A DNA stretch of 64,000 nt, from NCBI GenBank assembly GCA_002407045.1, contig DHKB01000048.1:1-64000 (forward strand), read 5' to 3'. The position numbers were made by a program, and so were the translations under genes. Shown in pieces: positions 9,043 through 17,877 of this stretch. Origin of the DNA: Candidatus Bruticola papionis (GTDB taxonomy: Bacteria; Vulcanimicrobiota; Xenobia; Xenobiales; Xenobiaceae). Under the pieces are notes generated by a model, which saw only the letters and a list, made by a program, of their open reading frames with translations, was not told the DNA's origin and made no database searches. Position 1 is the stretch's first letter; every line of letters begins with the position of its first letter.

Positions 9043-9777
9043 TTAATAGTCGGAATTATCTCCCAAATCTCGAGAATGGTCGTGAGCAGAATCTATATCT
9101 TCACTACTACCAGCGCTGGCATCGTATACATTGCCAACTTGTGCGACAGGCTGGCCACCTCTAATTTCACGCATATACATACCGGAAAAATAAGCTTGAG
9201 CTGCCGTAGTAAATGGAGTGACGATAAAGCTGCCAATAATAGGCAAAAAAGAACCGGCTATACTAAAAATGAAGCTCCAACCTACAGAGAAGACGATAGC
9301 TTTGAAGTAATCATTTCTCCGAGCAGCAATAAGTCTATTGAGTTCAGAGAACTTGAAAGCTAACAACCAGCCATCATCTTCGGCGGATAAACAAGTTACG
9401 GCAGTAGCATAGTAGATAAGCACCAACGTATTAAGTAATCCAACTGCCATCATGGTAGCTAAAACGCAAAAAAAAGCGCCTTCTTTTCCAGATATCATAG
9501 CGACCAATAAGAGAACAGTAACTATCAAGCTCGGCAACAGGAGAAAGATCATTTGTAAGCTCAAGCGCAAGCCGTCGACAAATAGTTCCACAAAATCGCC
9601 AAATTCCAAATTGGGCAATTCGTCACTGCCATCGCGTATAGCCCGAATAGATTTTATACAATAGCCAGCTACCGCCGGACTAGTAATAACGAAAATGGAA
9701 AAGACAATCAGAATAAAAAGCTTTTTAAATGCGTCGGCGGATTTTAATATATAATTTATCGGCCCTACAAATGTCAT
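9043..9777 (-). CDS. Multi-pass membrane protein, DUF4013-like
   Basis: This 244-residue integral membrane protein has about five or six hydrophobic segments. After the first it shows GYCIKSIRAIRDGSDELPN followed by FVELFVDGLRL, the pattern typical of the DUF4013 family: a cytoplasmic loop after the first helix with IR...G...LP and then a conserved DGL. The C-terminal 45 residues are hydrophilic, Asp/Ser-rich and likely cytoplasmic. Function is unknown. A strong GGGAGGT box lies just before the ATG. A second, divergent member of the same kind lies 108 bp upstream on the same strand, so the pair probably arose by duplication and may act together. Confidence 0.85.
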   Translation of the reverse strand: MTFVGPINYILKSADAFKKLFILIVFSIFVITSPAVAGYCIKSIRAIRDGSDELPNLEFGDFVELFVDGLRLSLQMIFLLLPSLIVTVLLLVAMISGKEGAFFCVLATMMAVGLLNTLVLIYYATAVTCLSAEDDGWLLAFKFSELNRLIAARRNDYFKAIVFSVGWSFIFSIAGSFLPIIGSFIVTPFTTAAQAYFSGMYMREIRGGQPVAQVGNVYDASAGSSEDIDSAHDHSRDLGDNSDY

Positions 9778-9885
9778 CTTCTACCTCCCTGGCGCTAATA
9801 GAAAAAGAACGCTATAAATGGCTATTTATCAGTGAGATGCGTATTAGTAACGCACAAAGCAAAGTCCTGTACAAAACAAGATCAT

Positions 9886-10614
9886 TTACTCTTCTAAACT
9901 ACCCGACATCAAAAAAGTTTTCTCATCCAAAATATCTTTTTCTATCAGCTCATCTTTGTGAAGGCGCATATAATCACCAACTAAAGAAGCCATAGCCATG
10001 AAAATATAAGGCTGAGCGGTAAGAATTATAAACAGCAACAGAAGTACAAAGACGCTCAACAAAATTATGCCTAATGTAACTGCCTTAAAAGCTAAAGCAC
10101 CTATGCCAATGCCGACAAAAAAAGCAGGGATAAAAGCAATGGCACCAGCGACTCCTTGCCAGAGAAAATAGACGAACACCAACTTGTAGTACCCTTCCAA
10201 ACCGCTAAAAGGCAACTTAAAAAAAGAATTATAAACTGAAGAGTGGTTATTGTCAGAAGCGCCACAAATAAGAAAAGCCGGGAAGTAAACAAAGTAGACT
10301 AAGGTGGCTAGAGAGCTAAAAGCACGAGCTAAGAATTGACAATCCAACAGCACTAAAATCACACCCATCAAAGCCAAAGGGACGCCCATTCCTACATAGC
10401 ACAGCCAAAGTAAAATATTATTTGAGCAACAAGTTTGTAAGGAGAACTCCGGAAATTTTGCCTCTCGAAGGCCATATTTAGCTACAGACTTGGCTATCTC
10501 AGCCGCATAACAAAGAGGGCCAATTATAGTAAAGACTAAGCAAGCGAGTAAACCCCAAGTTTTCCAAAAGTCTGGCCTTTTGGTCGGCCAACTTACGTGA
10601 GTTGTGTAATCCAC
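9886..10614 (-). CDS. Multi-pass membrane protein, DUF4013-like paralogue
   Basis: This 242-residue integral membrane protein has several long hydrophobic stretches and no soluble catalytic domain. It keeps the early pattern of its downstream neighbour: first helix, then AEIAKSVAKYGLREAKFPEF, a loop ending in Leu/Pro-type residues, and alternating helices. It is more diverged from the DUF4013 consensus. The GTG at 10614 is chosen because GAGGAAAG stands about 6 nt before it; a TTG 11 codons earlier at 10647 has no SD. Function unknown. Confidence 0.75.
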   Translation of the reverse strand: MDYTTHVSWPTKRPDFWKTWGLLACLVFTIIGPLCYAAEIAKSVAKYGLREAKFPEFSLQTCCSNNILLWLCYVGMGVPLALMGVILVLLDCQFLARAFSSLATLVYFVYFPAFLICGASDNNHSSVYNSFFKLPFSGLEGYYKLVFVYFLWQGVAGAIAFIPAFFVGIGIGALAFKAVTLGIILLSVFVLLLLFIILTAQPYIFMAMASLVGDYMRLHKDELIEKDILDEKTFLMSGSLEE

Positions 10615-10751
10615 AAAGCTTTCCTCACCTTCACACCAAATTGTCAATAAAAAAACTTATATAAAGAATAGTAACAGATTTCGCCCAATTTAGGCATAAC
10701 AAAAAGCAAAAAAACCTTCTTGGCTCTCTTGGCCTTCTCGGTTTTTCACTC

Positions 10752-10780
10752 TGGACAAAGGGCTAAAGTTATGCTAGAAT
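10752..10780 (+). promoter_or_regulatory. Sigma-70-type promoter of rpmB
   Basis: TGGACA (10752-10757) is separated by exactly 17 bp from TAGAAT (10775-10780), with a TG extension just before the -10 box. Transcription would begin near 10787 and leave a 5' leader of about 110 nt before rpmB. This is the best promoter match in the window. Confidence 0.7.
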
Positions 10781-10897
10781 ACCTCCGCTATTGTGCATCT
10801 TCTTAACTCAATAGTTTTTTTAGAAAGTCTTTCTCGTTCGTCCGGCTCCCCGGAACCGTGCGCAGAGAAGAGCACGGACATACAGGAGGAACAAAAC

Positions 10898-11089
10898 ATG
10901 TCCAGAGTTTGCGCTCATTGTGGCAAAGGCCCTTCCAGCGGCAATATGGTAAGCCACTCCAACCGTCGTACTCGTCGTCGTTGGCTTCCCAACCTTCAAA
11001 AGGTAGTCGTTATGGTTAATGGCGCCCCCAAGGCAATCAGAGTTTGCACTCGTTGCTTGCGTTCTTGGAAAAACAGTCAGGCTGAATAA
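10898..11089 (+). CDS. rpmB: 50S ribosomal protein L28
   Basis: This 63-residue ribosomal protein of the large subunit has the classical layout: an N-terminal [12 protein letters not shown], the SNRRTRRRW basic segment and a C-terminal RVCTRCLRS. Cys5, Cys8, Cys50 and Cys53 make the zinc-binding (C+) form of L28. The ATG at 10898 is preceded by AGGAGGA at 10883-10889; an in-frame ATG 35 codons upstream lacks SD and homology. The gene stands alone, without rpmG or rpmE nearby, behind a strong promoter. The four-Cys form is generally expressed when zinc is sufficient, so a C-minus paralogue could exist elsewhere in the genome. Confidence 0.97.
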   Translation: MSRVCAHCGKGPSSGNMVSHSNRRTRRRWLPNLQKVVVMVNGAPKAIRVCTRCLRSWKNSQAE

Positions 11090-11125
11090 GCTGACGCGCT
11101 CTTCGTTTTTTGGAAATTCGGCACT

Positions 11126-11677
11126 ATGGCTGAGTGTTTAGCCGGGCCGTTGCACAAGTCGGGGCGAGGCATAGCCGAAGTTGGCATTGCCGTCGCCCTG
11201 TCGCTTTTATTGGCCTTTTTTAATTTACCTATTTTGCCTAACGGCGGACAAATTTCCCTAGATATGCTGCCTATAGTATTTTTGGCCCTTATGAGAGGCA
11301 GCACTTACGGTATAGCCGCAGGCTTTGTATATGGTTGCTTGCACTCTTTGCAAGAACCATTTGTGGTTCATCCCTTACAATTTTTACTCGATTATCCTTT
11401 GGCTTACGCAGCGTTAGGCTTAGCCGGTTTGCCTTTTCTGAGAGCTCACACTTTTTTAGCTATTATTAGTAGCGTAGCCGTGCGTTTTTTATGCCACACT
11501 GTTTCTGGCGTAATCTTTATCGATGCTTTTCTGGGACAGCAGAACTTACCAGCTTCTCCTTGGCTTTGGGCGGCAGGCTACAATTGTACTTTTTTGTTGC
11601 CCTCAGCTCTAGCTTTGTGTGTAATCATTCCGCCTGTTAAGAAAGCTATGCAAAATTATGGAATCTTTACAAAGTAG
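11126..11677 (+). CDS. thiT: Thiamine transporter S-component, ThiT-like
   Basis: This 183-residue protein has six hydrophobic helices with the ThiT layout: ISLDMLPIVFLALMRGSTYGIAAGFVYGCLH (read in two parts), FLLDYPLAYAALGLAGL and a late AAGYNCTFLLPSALALCVII. ThiT proteins bind thiamine with high affinity and join the ECF energising module (EcfA, EcfA', EcfT) in the cytoplasmic membrane. That module is not in this window. The last 20 nt overlap the thiN-like gene, which phosphorylates imported thiamine, so the pair forms a salvage unit. No TPP riboswitch is recognisable in the 36 nt between rpmB and this start. SD is weak, suggesting modest translation or readthrough from rpmB. Confidence 0.88.
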   Translation: MAECLAGPLHKSGRGIAEVGIAVALSLLLAFFNLPILPNGGQISLDMLPIVFLALMRGSTYGIAAGFVYGCLHSLQEPFVVHPLQFLLDYPLAYAALGLAGLPFLRAHTFLAIISSVAVRFLCHTVSGVIFIDAFLGQQNLPASPWLWAAGYNCTFLLPSALALCVIIPPVKKAMQNYGIFTK

Positions 11678-12338
11678 CCTTTTTGCCCAATTTAATCGCG
11701 CCTTAATTGTAGGCGGCGGCCCAGCGCCAGCTTCTAGTTGGTTGCGAAGTCAATACCTTCCCGGGGATTGTCTTATAGCAGCCGATCGCGGCGCAGCTTA
11801 CCTCCAAGCAAACGGCCTAACACCAGATTTGCTGCTTGGAGATTTCGATTCCTTACCTCCAGAATTGTTGTCAACTTTGCAAAAAAGCTGTCGCCAGTAT
11901 TTAACTTTCCATTGTGACAAAGATTATAGCGATCTGGAACTAGCCTTAAGAGCGGCCCACTACTTAGGATTTAAACAAGCCATTATAGCCGCCGCCCTTT
12001 ATGGACGTCTCGATCATTGTCTTTTTAACGTTATTTCTATATTGCAATTGGCTGACGAATTAGGCATAGAAACTTCTTTAGTCGCTCCAGATTGCCAAAT
12101 ATGCCAATTGCAGCAAAAGAAACGCTCTTGGAGTGATTGCCAAGGCAAGTTGCTTTCACTTATTTCACTAGACAACGAAGCTGAAGTAAGTTTGCAAGGG
12201 GCTAAGTGGCCGCTAGATCATAGCAAGTTGCATCGTTCTTCTACTAGGGGCTTATCTAATGTAGTTATCGCCGACGAAGTTACTTTAGAATGCCACTGCG
12301 GCCGTATTATCGTTATATTAAGCGAGGCCGAAAAGTAA
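11658..12338 (+). CDS. thiN: Thiamine pyrophosphokinase
   Basis: This 226-residue cytoplasmic enzyme transfers pyrophosphate from ATP to thiamine, giving thiamine diphosphate. Visible family motifs are an N-terminal IVGGGPAPAS, the ADRGAAYL and PDLLLGDFDSL segment with the conserved GDFDS, DKDYSDLELAL, LYGRLDH and the C-terminal RGLSN. Length matches bacterial TPK. Its start lies inside the end of thiT in another frame, which implies translational coupling. Together with ThiT it allows growth on external thiamine without de novo synthesis. Confidence 0.95.
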   Translation: MESLQSSLFAQFNRALIVGGGPAPASSWLRSQYLPGDCLIAADRGAAYLQANGLTPDLLLGDFDSLPPELLSTLQKSCRQYLTFHCDKDYSDLELALRAAHYLGFKQAIIAAALYGRLDHCLFNVISILQLADELGIETSLVAPDCQICQLQQKKRSWSDCQGKLLSLISLDNEAEVSLQGAKWPLDHSKLHRSSTRGLSNVVIADEVTLECHCGRIIVILSEAEK

Positions 12339-12374
12339 AAAACTTAATTATAAAGCTTCAACCATCTAGGCGCA

Positions 12375-12824
12375 CTAGTTTCTACTTGGAGTATCGATAA
12401 TAACAGTAACAGGGCCGTCATTGATTAAGCTAACTTGCATATGAGCTTGGAATTGTCCCTCTTGAACGGTTAAACCAGAGCGTTTAATCTGTTCTACAAA
12501 GTAAGCATATAAGCGAGAAGCTTCTGCAGGAGGAGCCGAGTGACTGTAGCTAGGACGTAATCCTTTGCGACAATCTCCATAAAGCGTAAATTGTGATACT
12601 ACCAAAATTTGCCCACCGATGTCGGTCACGCTCAAGTTCATTTTTCCCTCTTCATCGGAAAAAATGCGCAAGCGAGCGATTTTGCTAGCTAACCAGTCGG
12701 CTTCTAGCTCCGTATCATCACAATGGACAGCCACTAGCACTAATAAACCACGGCCAATCTGACCGACAACTTCGTTATCTACCTCAACTTTTGAGTTGAG
12801 AACCCTTTGAACAACAGCACGCAT
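12375..12824 (-). CDS. dtd: D-aminoacyl-tRNA deacylase
   Basis: This 149-residue enzyme hydrolyses D-aminoacyl-tRNAs (and glycyl-tRNA(Ala)), preventing D-amino acids from entering proteins. The sequence shows [15 protein letters not shown] at the start, the active-site SQFTLYGD motif and the C-terminal [11 protein letters not shown] with the Gly-Pro pair that rejects L-amino acids. Length is standard. AAAGGTG precedes the ATG by 8 nt. It follows the first Rel/SpoT gene by 54 nt on the same strand; a rel-dtd pairing is a well-known bacterial gene order and supports assigning that Rel copy as the ancestral one. Confidence 0.96.
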   Translation of the reverse strand: MRAVVQRVLNSKVEVDNEVVGQIGRGLLVLVAVHCDDTELEADWLASKIARLRIFSDEEGKMNLSVTDIGGQILVVSQFTLYGDCRKGLRPSYSHSAPPAEASRLYAYFVEQIKRSGLTVQEGQFQAHMQVSLINDGPVTVIIDTPSRN

Positions 12825-12878
12825 ATCGCTTGCACCTTTCTTTTAACAAAAACAGTTCCCCCCAAAAGTTTGACCTCT

Positions 12879-15320
12879 TTATCTATTTCTGGAGCGGACG
12901 GCGGAAAAGACTCCCTTAACGCCACGCAATCTTTTAAGAGCTTCCTCTAATTGTTTATTGCCAGTAACTTCGACAGAAAGCTTAACTTTGGCCTTTTCTC
13001 CAGAAGTGAGAGCTTGGCACGACTTTACATTGACTCTTATTTCAGTTAAACAAGCCAACAAATCGCCTACTAAACCGCTGCGGTCCCAAGCTTCAATCAC
13101 GATATGCACCCAATAAGTTTTGCTAGCGGCTTGCATGGCACAGCTATTCCAAGCACATTTAACAATGCGCTCTGGATGAACAGCCGCCAAATGAGAAAAG
13201 TTAAGACAATCGCGCCTATGTACGGACACTCCGCTGCCTACAGTAATGTAGCCTATAATCTCGTCTCCAGGCACAGGCATGCAACAGCGAGCCATCTTGG
13301 TAAGAATGGTATCTACATTTTCTACAATTACTTCGTGGCCAGGCCCAGTACGTTTGGTAACCGGTTGAGCATTTTCCGGCAGCGGAATTTCTGGCAGTGC
13401 TTCTTCTTTGGGCAACACACTCTGAATGCGACTGACAGCTTGCAAAGCCGAAGTTTCGCCATAGCCGACACTGGCCAATAAATCGTCACCAGTCAAAAAG
13501 CTCAGCTGGTTAGCCGCTTGAAGCATAACTTCTTCATTATTGAGCAAATCAGCTAAACGCAAACGCTTAAGTTCGGCTTTAACAGCTTCACGACCACAAA
13601 CAATATTTTCTTCACGGCGCTCTCTCTTAAACCAAGCGCGAATCTTGCTTAAAGCCTGGTGGCTAGCACAAATTCTCAGCCAATCACGTGAAGGGGTGCC
13701 GTTTTTGGCAGTTTTTATCTCTACTCTATCGCCAGTAGACAGTTTGTAAGTTAAAGGCACCATACGGTCATTTACCAAAGCGCCTACACAGCGATTACCG
13801 ACCTCACTATGCACTCTGTAAGCAAAGTCTATAGGCGTAGAGCCCATAGGCAAGTTGACGACATCGCCCAAAGGAGTAAAAGCGAACACCTCGTTTGAAG
13901 GTACACTAAACTTGACGTGCTCGCCTACTTCAGAGGATTCGCCACTTTCTCCACTGCAATCGAACAAAGCTCTAATCCAGGGATAAAGCTCAGCAAAAAC
14001 GTCACGTCTGCTCTTATCGGCACTGACTTTGCCTTCTTTGTAAGCCCAGTGAGCGGCCACACCCACTTCGTTTACTTTATGCATTTCGAAAGTGCGAATT
14101 TGAATCTCCACCGGAACTTCATCGGGGCCTATAACCGTTGTGTGCAAACAACGATAATTGTTGGGCTTGGGGTGAGCTATATAATCTTTAATACGCCCAT
14201 TCATTGGCGACCAAAGCGAATGGACTAAGCCAAAAATCATGTAGCAGTCTTCAACTGTAGGCACTAAAACACGAATAGCGGCCAAATCGTAAATTTCCGC
14301 TAAACTCTTATGAGAGCGCACTTTTTTGCGATAAATGCTATATAAATGTTTGAAGCGATACTCAAGCTCGTTTTCGACATGAAGTTCGGCCAGTTTTTCC
14401 CTTAAAGTAGCTACAATTTTATCCATAACCGCTACAAAAGTGGGACGTACCGCTTCTAACTCTTGGCTCAAATCTCGATATTCTTCCGGACGAGCATACT
14501 TGAAAGCCAAATTTTCCAACTCAGCCTTAAATTCCCAGACGCCCAAGCGTGAGGCGATAGGAGCGAAAATATCTAAAGTTTCATTAGCGATAGTAGTTTG
14601 CACTTCTGGAGCACAAAACTCTAAAGTACGCAAGTTATGCAAGCGATCGGCAAACTTAACTAAGATGGCACGCAAATCTCGAGCCATAACCAGGAAAATC
14701 TTGCGCAAGTTTTCGTCAGCCGCTTCTTTTCCACCTAAACGGGTAAACTTTTTCGCAACCTCTTCAGACTTATTGGGAAGTTTATTCTCCGCTTTTTTCA
14801 CTCCCTTCTTCCCATTTTTCTTGCCATCTTCTTTATCTTGTTCTTGCTTAGTTTCTTCCCTAGCAAATCGCTTAGTAAGGTTGGTAACGTCTCCGATAAG
14901 ATCACTCAGTTCTTTATCAAAGTGCTCGGTGACATACTCCAAACTAACTCCAGTATTTTCTTCAATTAAGTCGTGAAGCAAACCAGTGCACAAAGTTGTG
15001 CAATCTAATCTATAGGAAGCCAAAATTTTGGTAACTTCCACTACGTGATCGATATAAGGATCGCCAGAAAGTCTGACTTGTCCGTCATGAGCTCTAAAGG
15101 CTAAATCTAATGCTTTTTTAAGCCTTTCTTGCCCTTTATCATCGATATAAGAAGTGCACTGAGCCAATTCTTGCCAATACTTATTCTCCAGCTCTTGCTT
15201 CATAGGAGGCAAGCTTTCGCTCAATTCAGCCTCTTTTTTATTTAAAACCAACTCCGTCTTTTTATCTGGCGCTTTTTTATCTTCACTCATTTTTATTTTA
15301 AATTGTCCTTGTAAAAACAT
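12879..15320 (-). CDS. Bifunctional-type (p)ppGpp synthetase/hydrolase, Rel/SpoT (RSH1)
   Basis: This RSH protein of 813 residues (803 if the ATG at 15290 is used; neither start has a clear SD) carries the full HD-SYN-TGS-zinc-finger-ACT layout. In the HD part H116-D117 and E120 are present, but the next acidic residue is Glu121 in place of the usual Asp (HDLIEEN rather than HDxxEDT); ADRLHN is intact. A Lys/Glu-rich insertion fills about residues 155-200. The synthetase half looks functional: YSIYRKK, Asp345 in YDLAAIRV, RIKD at 376-379 (the basic RxKD type of Mn-dependent bifunctional enzymes), Glu405 in VEIQIRT and AAHWAYK. TGS, the CCMPVPGD/HRRDC cysteine region and an ACT domain follow. 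It is the downstream member of three consecutive RSH genes and sits next to dtd. Confidence 0.96.
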   Translation of the reverse strand: MFLQGQFKIKMSEDKKAPDKKTELVLNKKEAELSESLPPMKQELENKYWQELAQCTSYIDDKGQERLKKALDLAFRAHDGQVRLSGDPYIDHVVEVTKILASYRLDCTTLCTGLLHDLIEENTGVSLEYVTEHFDKELSDLIGDVTNLTKRFAREETKQEQDKEDGKKNGKKGVKKAENKLPNKSEEVAKKFTRLGGKEAADENLRKIFLVMARDLRAILVKFADRLHNLRTLEFCAPEVQTTIANETLDIFAPIASRLGVWEFKAELENLAFKYARPEEYRDLSQELEAVRPTFVAVMDKIVATLREKLAELHVENELEYRFKHLYSIYRKKVRSHKSLAEIYDLAAIRVLVPTVEDCYMIFGLVHSLWSPMNGRIKDYIAHPKPNNYRCLHTTVIGPDEVPVEIQIRTFEMHKVNEVGVAAHWAYKEGKVSADKSRRDVFAELYPWIRALFDCSGESGESSEVGEHVKFSVPSNEVFAFTPLGDVVNLPMGSTPIDFAYRVHSEVGNRCVGALVNDRMVPLTYKLSTGDRVEIKTAKNGTPSRDWLRICASHQALSKIRAWFKRERREENIVCGREAVKAELKRLRLADLLNNEEVMLQAANQLSFLTGDDLLASVGYGETSALQAVSRIQSVLPKEEALPEIPLPENAQPVTKRTGPGHEVIVENVDTILTKMARCCMPVPGDEIIGYITVGSGVSVHRRDCLNFSHLAAVHPERIVKCAWNSCAMQAASKTYWVHIVIEAWDRSGLVGDLLACLTEIRVNVKSCQALTSGEKAKVKLSVEVTGNKQLEEALKRLRGVKGVFSAVRSRNR

Positions 15321-15398
15321 TTATCTTGGCGCACAAACGCTCTATGGTGTGCGCCCCAAGTGCTCAAAAATTCCTTCGCTGCCTCTAAAATAGTAACT

Positions 15399-17783
15399 TT
15401 AGGCTCTATCTACAGTTACTACACTATCTATAGAGCGTATTTCATCCATAAGCATTTCCAATTCATCCACCGAAGCAGCCCCAACCTCTATCCTGATATT
15501 AGTCACATTTTTGGCATAATCGTTGGTAAATTGGTAGCTATAGATCAGGACATTCTTATTGTCGAAAACGCTAATAATGGAATTAGACAAGCCGTGGCAA
15601 ACCAAAGCAGAAATTAAAATAGTGGCCCTAAGCATAAACAGCTTGGGATCGATATCGCTAATCCATTCAGCTTCACGGATTTCTGCACTATTAGCTAAAG
15701 CGGAGCATCCCTCGCGATGTATGAAGTAGCCTTTGCTCTTAGGATCACGCGCAGCTTTTATAGTATCGCCAAAAACTGGCGTACAAAGGCGACAAATAAA
15801 ACAACGCGCCTTAGGCACTTGTGGAATTCGGATAGAAAGCGAAACATCACGCAAGCGCTGAGGATCGGCATCTAAATTTTCAAATTTTTGTGGATTATTT
15901 TCACGATAATTCTTTAAACATTTTACGAAACTAGCCAAAGGAGTTCGGTAGCTGCCCACCGCGATATATAAATCATCCAAAGATTGGAAATTGAGAGATT
16001 TTACGATAGCTCGCATAATTTCGGCATTAGTCTGGGCACCAGCCGCCCCCTGACGAATTAGCTCCGCACAGATCATTTTGTAACCAATACTGCGATTGGG
16101 CTCTGGCGTCTGGTGGTTGAAGAACCATTTGCTAATACTAGAACGAGCCTGCCTAGTGCGGCAATGTGAATACCAAGAGCGCGAAGGGTTCTCTTTATCG
16201 GCGGCCAAAATTAAAACTACATCGTTGTCGCGCAACTCATAGCCAGTTAGAGAGACTTCCACATCATTTACCACAGCACCAGTACAGCGCAAGCCCAGAT
16301 GGGTATGAATCTTAAAAGCAAAGTCTAAAGGCGTGGAACCTTGCGGTAATTCGATGCTACGCCCTTCAGGAGTAAGACAAACTACTCCTACACTCAACTC
16401 GTCTTGGCAAAGTACGTCCAAAAAGTCTTGGTCTTCTTTACATCCTTCCTTAATGTGACTAAGTGAAGCCAACCAAGGAGCTAAGGGACGGAAAAGTTTA
16501 TTAACTTCACCACTCTTTATATCGGCATTGTAACGTCCTGAAACAAAAACGTTGAGCACGCCTAAATTATTTTCTGCTTCTTCATCTTCAGTGCAAATTT
16601 GCACTTCTACAGGCTGAGAGCAAATACCAGGAATTGTAGTATGTAAAGCTTGATAGTTATTGCCTTTAGGATTGGCAATATAATCGCGGAACTTACCTTG
16701 CATAAAGCCGAAGCGCTGGTGAATTACCCGCAGCACCTGGTAGCAAGTATTTTTATCGTCAACCACTATAGAAATAGGATCGAGGTCAAAAATCTGGCCC
16801 AAAGTTTTATGCTGGCGACGCATTTTGGCAAAAACAGAATAGAGCGCTTTAGTGCGCAACTCAACTTTAGCTTTAATAGACTCCTCGGCCAAAGCATCTT
16901 TAATAGCTTTCAGAGCGGCAGACACACCCTGATAGCGCCTTTTGCGCTCTTGGGCTAAAGCTTCTTTCAAATAAGCGTATTGCTTAGGCTCAAGATAGAA
17001 GAAGCACAAATCTTCCAATTCGGTTTTGAAAGGCCACATGCCCAAACGTGTAGCCAAAGGAGCGAAAAAGTTGAGTGTTTCTTGGGCTATGCGAATTTGT
17101 TTATCTTGACGCAAGCCATCTAAAGTGCGCATATTATGCAATCGATCAGCTAATTTAATGATAATAACGCGAATATCCTTAGACATTTCAGTAACCAGCT
17201 TAGTTAAACTGGCCGCTTTATCATCAATCTTGGCTTGGCGAGCTCTTTCCCTAAGTTGAGCAGGCGTAAGAGGAGCGGCCAAACTGCGTCCCAAAAACAA
17301 ATTGATACCTAAAGATGCTTGCAAAGAAGCGGCTAGGCTGACAGAAGCTTCCGAGACAGCCGCTTTAACAGCATCACGACGTTGTCTAGCGCTAGCTTTA
17401 CCTATCTTGGTTAATCCGTCAACTATATTACGTATATCAGTTCCAAAATAGTTCTTAATATCGTCCAAACTGACTTTATCTTCATTATCTTCATGTACGT
17501 CATGAAGATATGCAGCCGCCACACTAGAAACGTCGAGCTTAAATGGAGCTAAAATTTGGGCTACAGCCACAGGATGGGAAATATAAGGCTTACCATTGAT
17601 GCGCGGCTTTTGAAATTGGTGCCAATAACAAGCATAAGGATAAACTTTCTTTAAGATAAACTCTTGCTGTTCTGGTGGAAGGTGAGCTGTACTCTGTTTG
17701 ACAATTTCTTCAAGATCGGGATATGTAGGGATATTCTCTTCAAATTTTAACTGCGGATTGCAGCCTTCAGGAATATAAGTCAT
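15399..17783 (-). CDS. RelA/SpoT homologue with partly diverged synthetase (RSH2)
   Basis: A 794-residue RSH with the same domain order as its neighbours. The HD motif is complete (HDVHEDN, H94, D95, E98, D99) and ADRLHN is kept, so (p)ppGpp hydrolase activity is likely. An Ala/Arg-rich insertion lies at about residues 130-190, at the same site as in the other copies. In the synthetase, Asp333 (IFDLDPI), the KFRD segment (364-367), DYIANPKGNNYQALHT and Glu393 remain. The conserved Arg of EIQIRT is Cys397, and the usual AAHW is replaced by LNVF, so synthesis may be weak. TGS and ACT regions and the CRLCTPVFGD/HREGC motif are present. ATG with AGGGAG 7 nt upstream. Confidence 0.93.
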   Translation of the reverse strand: MTYIPEGCNPQLKFEENIPTYPDLEEIVKQSTAHLPPEQQEFILKKVYPYACYWHQFQKPRINGKPYISHPVAVAQILAPFKLDVSSVAAAYLHDVHEDNEDKVSLDDIKNYFGTDIRNIVDGLTKIGKASARQRRDAVKAAVSEASVSLAASLQASLGINLFLGRSLAAPLTPAQLRERARQAKIDDKAASLTKLVTEMSKDIRVIIIKLADRLHNMRTLDGLRQDKQIRIAQETLNFFAPLATRLGMWPFKTELEDLCFFYLEPKQYAYLKEALAQERKRRYQGVSAALKAIKDALAEESIKAKVELRTKALYSVFAKMRRQHKTLGQIFDLDPISIVVDDKNTCYQVLRVIHQRFGFMQGKFRDYIANPKGNNYQALHTTIPGICSQPVEVQICTEDEEAENNLGVLNVFVSGRYNADIKSGEVNKLFRPLAPWLASLSHIKEGCKEDQDFLDVLCQDELSVGVVCLTPEGRSIELPQGSTPLDFAFKIHTHLGLRCTGAVVNDVEVSLTGYELRDNDVVLILAADKENPSRSWYSHCRTRQARSSISKWFFNHQTPEPNRSIGYKMICAELIRQGAAGAQTNAEIMRAIVKSLNFQSLDDLYIAVGSYRTPLASFVKCLKNYRENNPQKFENLDADPQRLRDVSLSIRIPQVPKARCFICRLCTPVFGDTIKAARDPKSKGYFIHREGCSALANSAEIREAEWISDIDPKLFMLRATILISALVCHGLSNSIISVFDNKNVLIYSYQFTNDYAKNVTNIRIEVGAASVDELEMLMDEIRSIDSVVTVDRA

Positions 17784-17877
17784 AGTCAGCTCCCTTTTTC
17801 TTTATTTTGATAGCCGCTCAGTAGCAGCGGCCCACTTTCCCTCTCCGGACAGCCCATTTTTATGTATCAGTTGGCGC

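Noticed and set aside
11090..11125. TPP riboswitch before thiT
   Set aside because: Only 36 nt separate rpmB from thiT and no THI-box sequence is present.
14440..14976. 178-codon plus-strand frame in RSH1
   Set aside because: Shadow of the conserved RSH coding strand.
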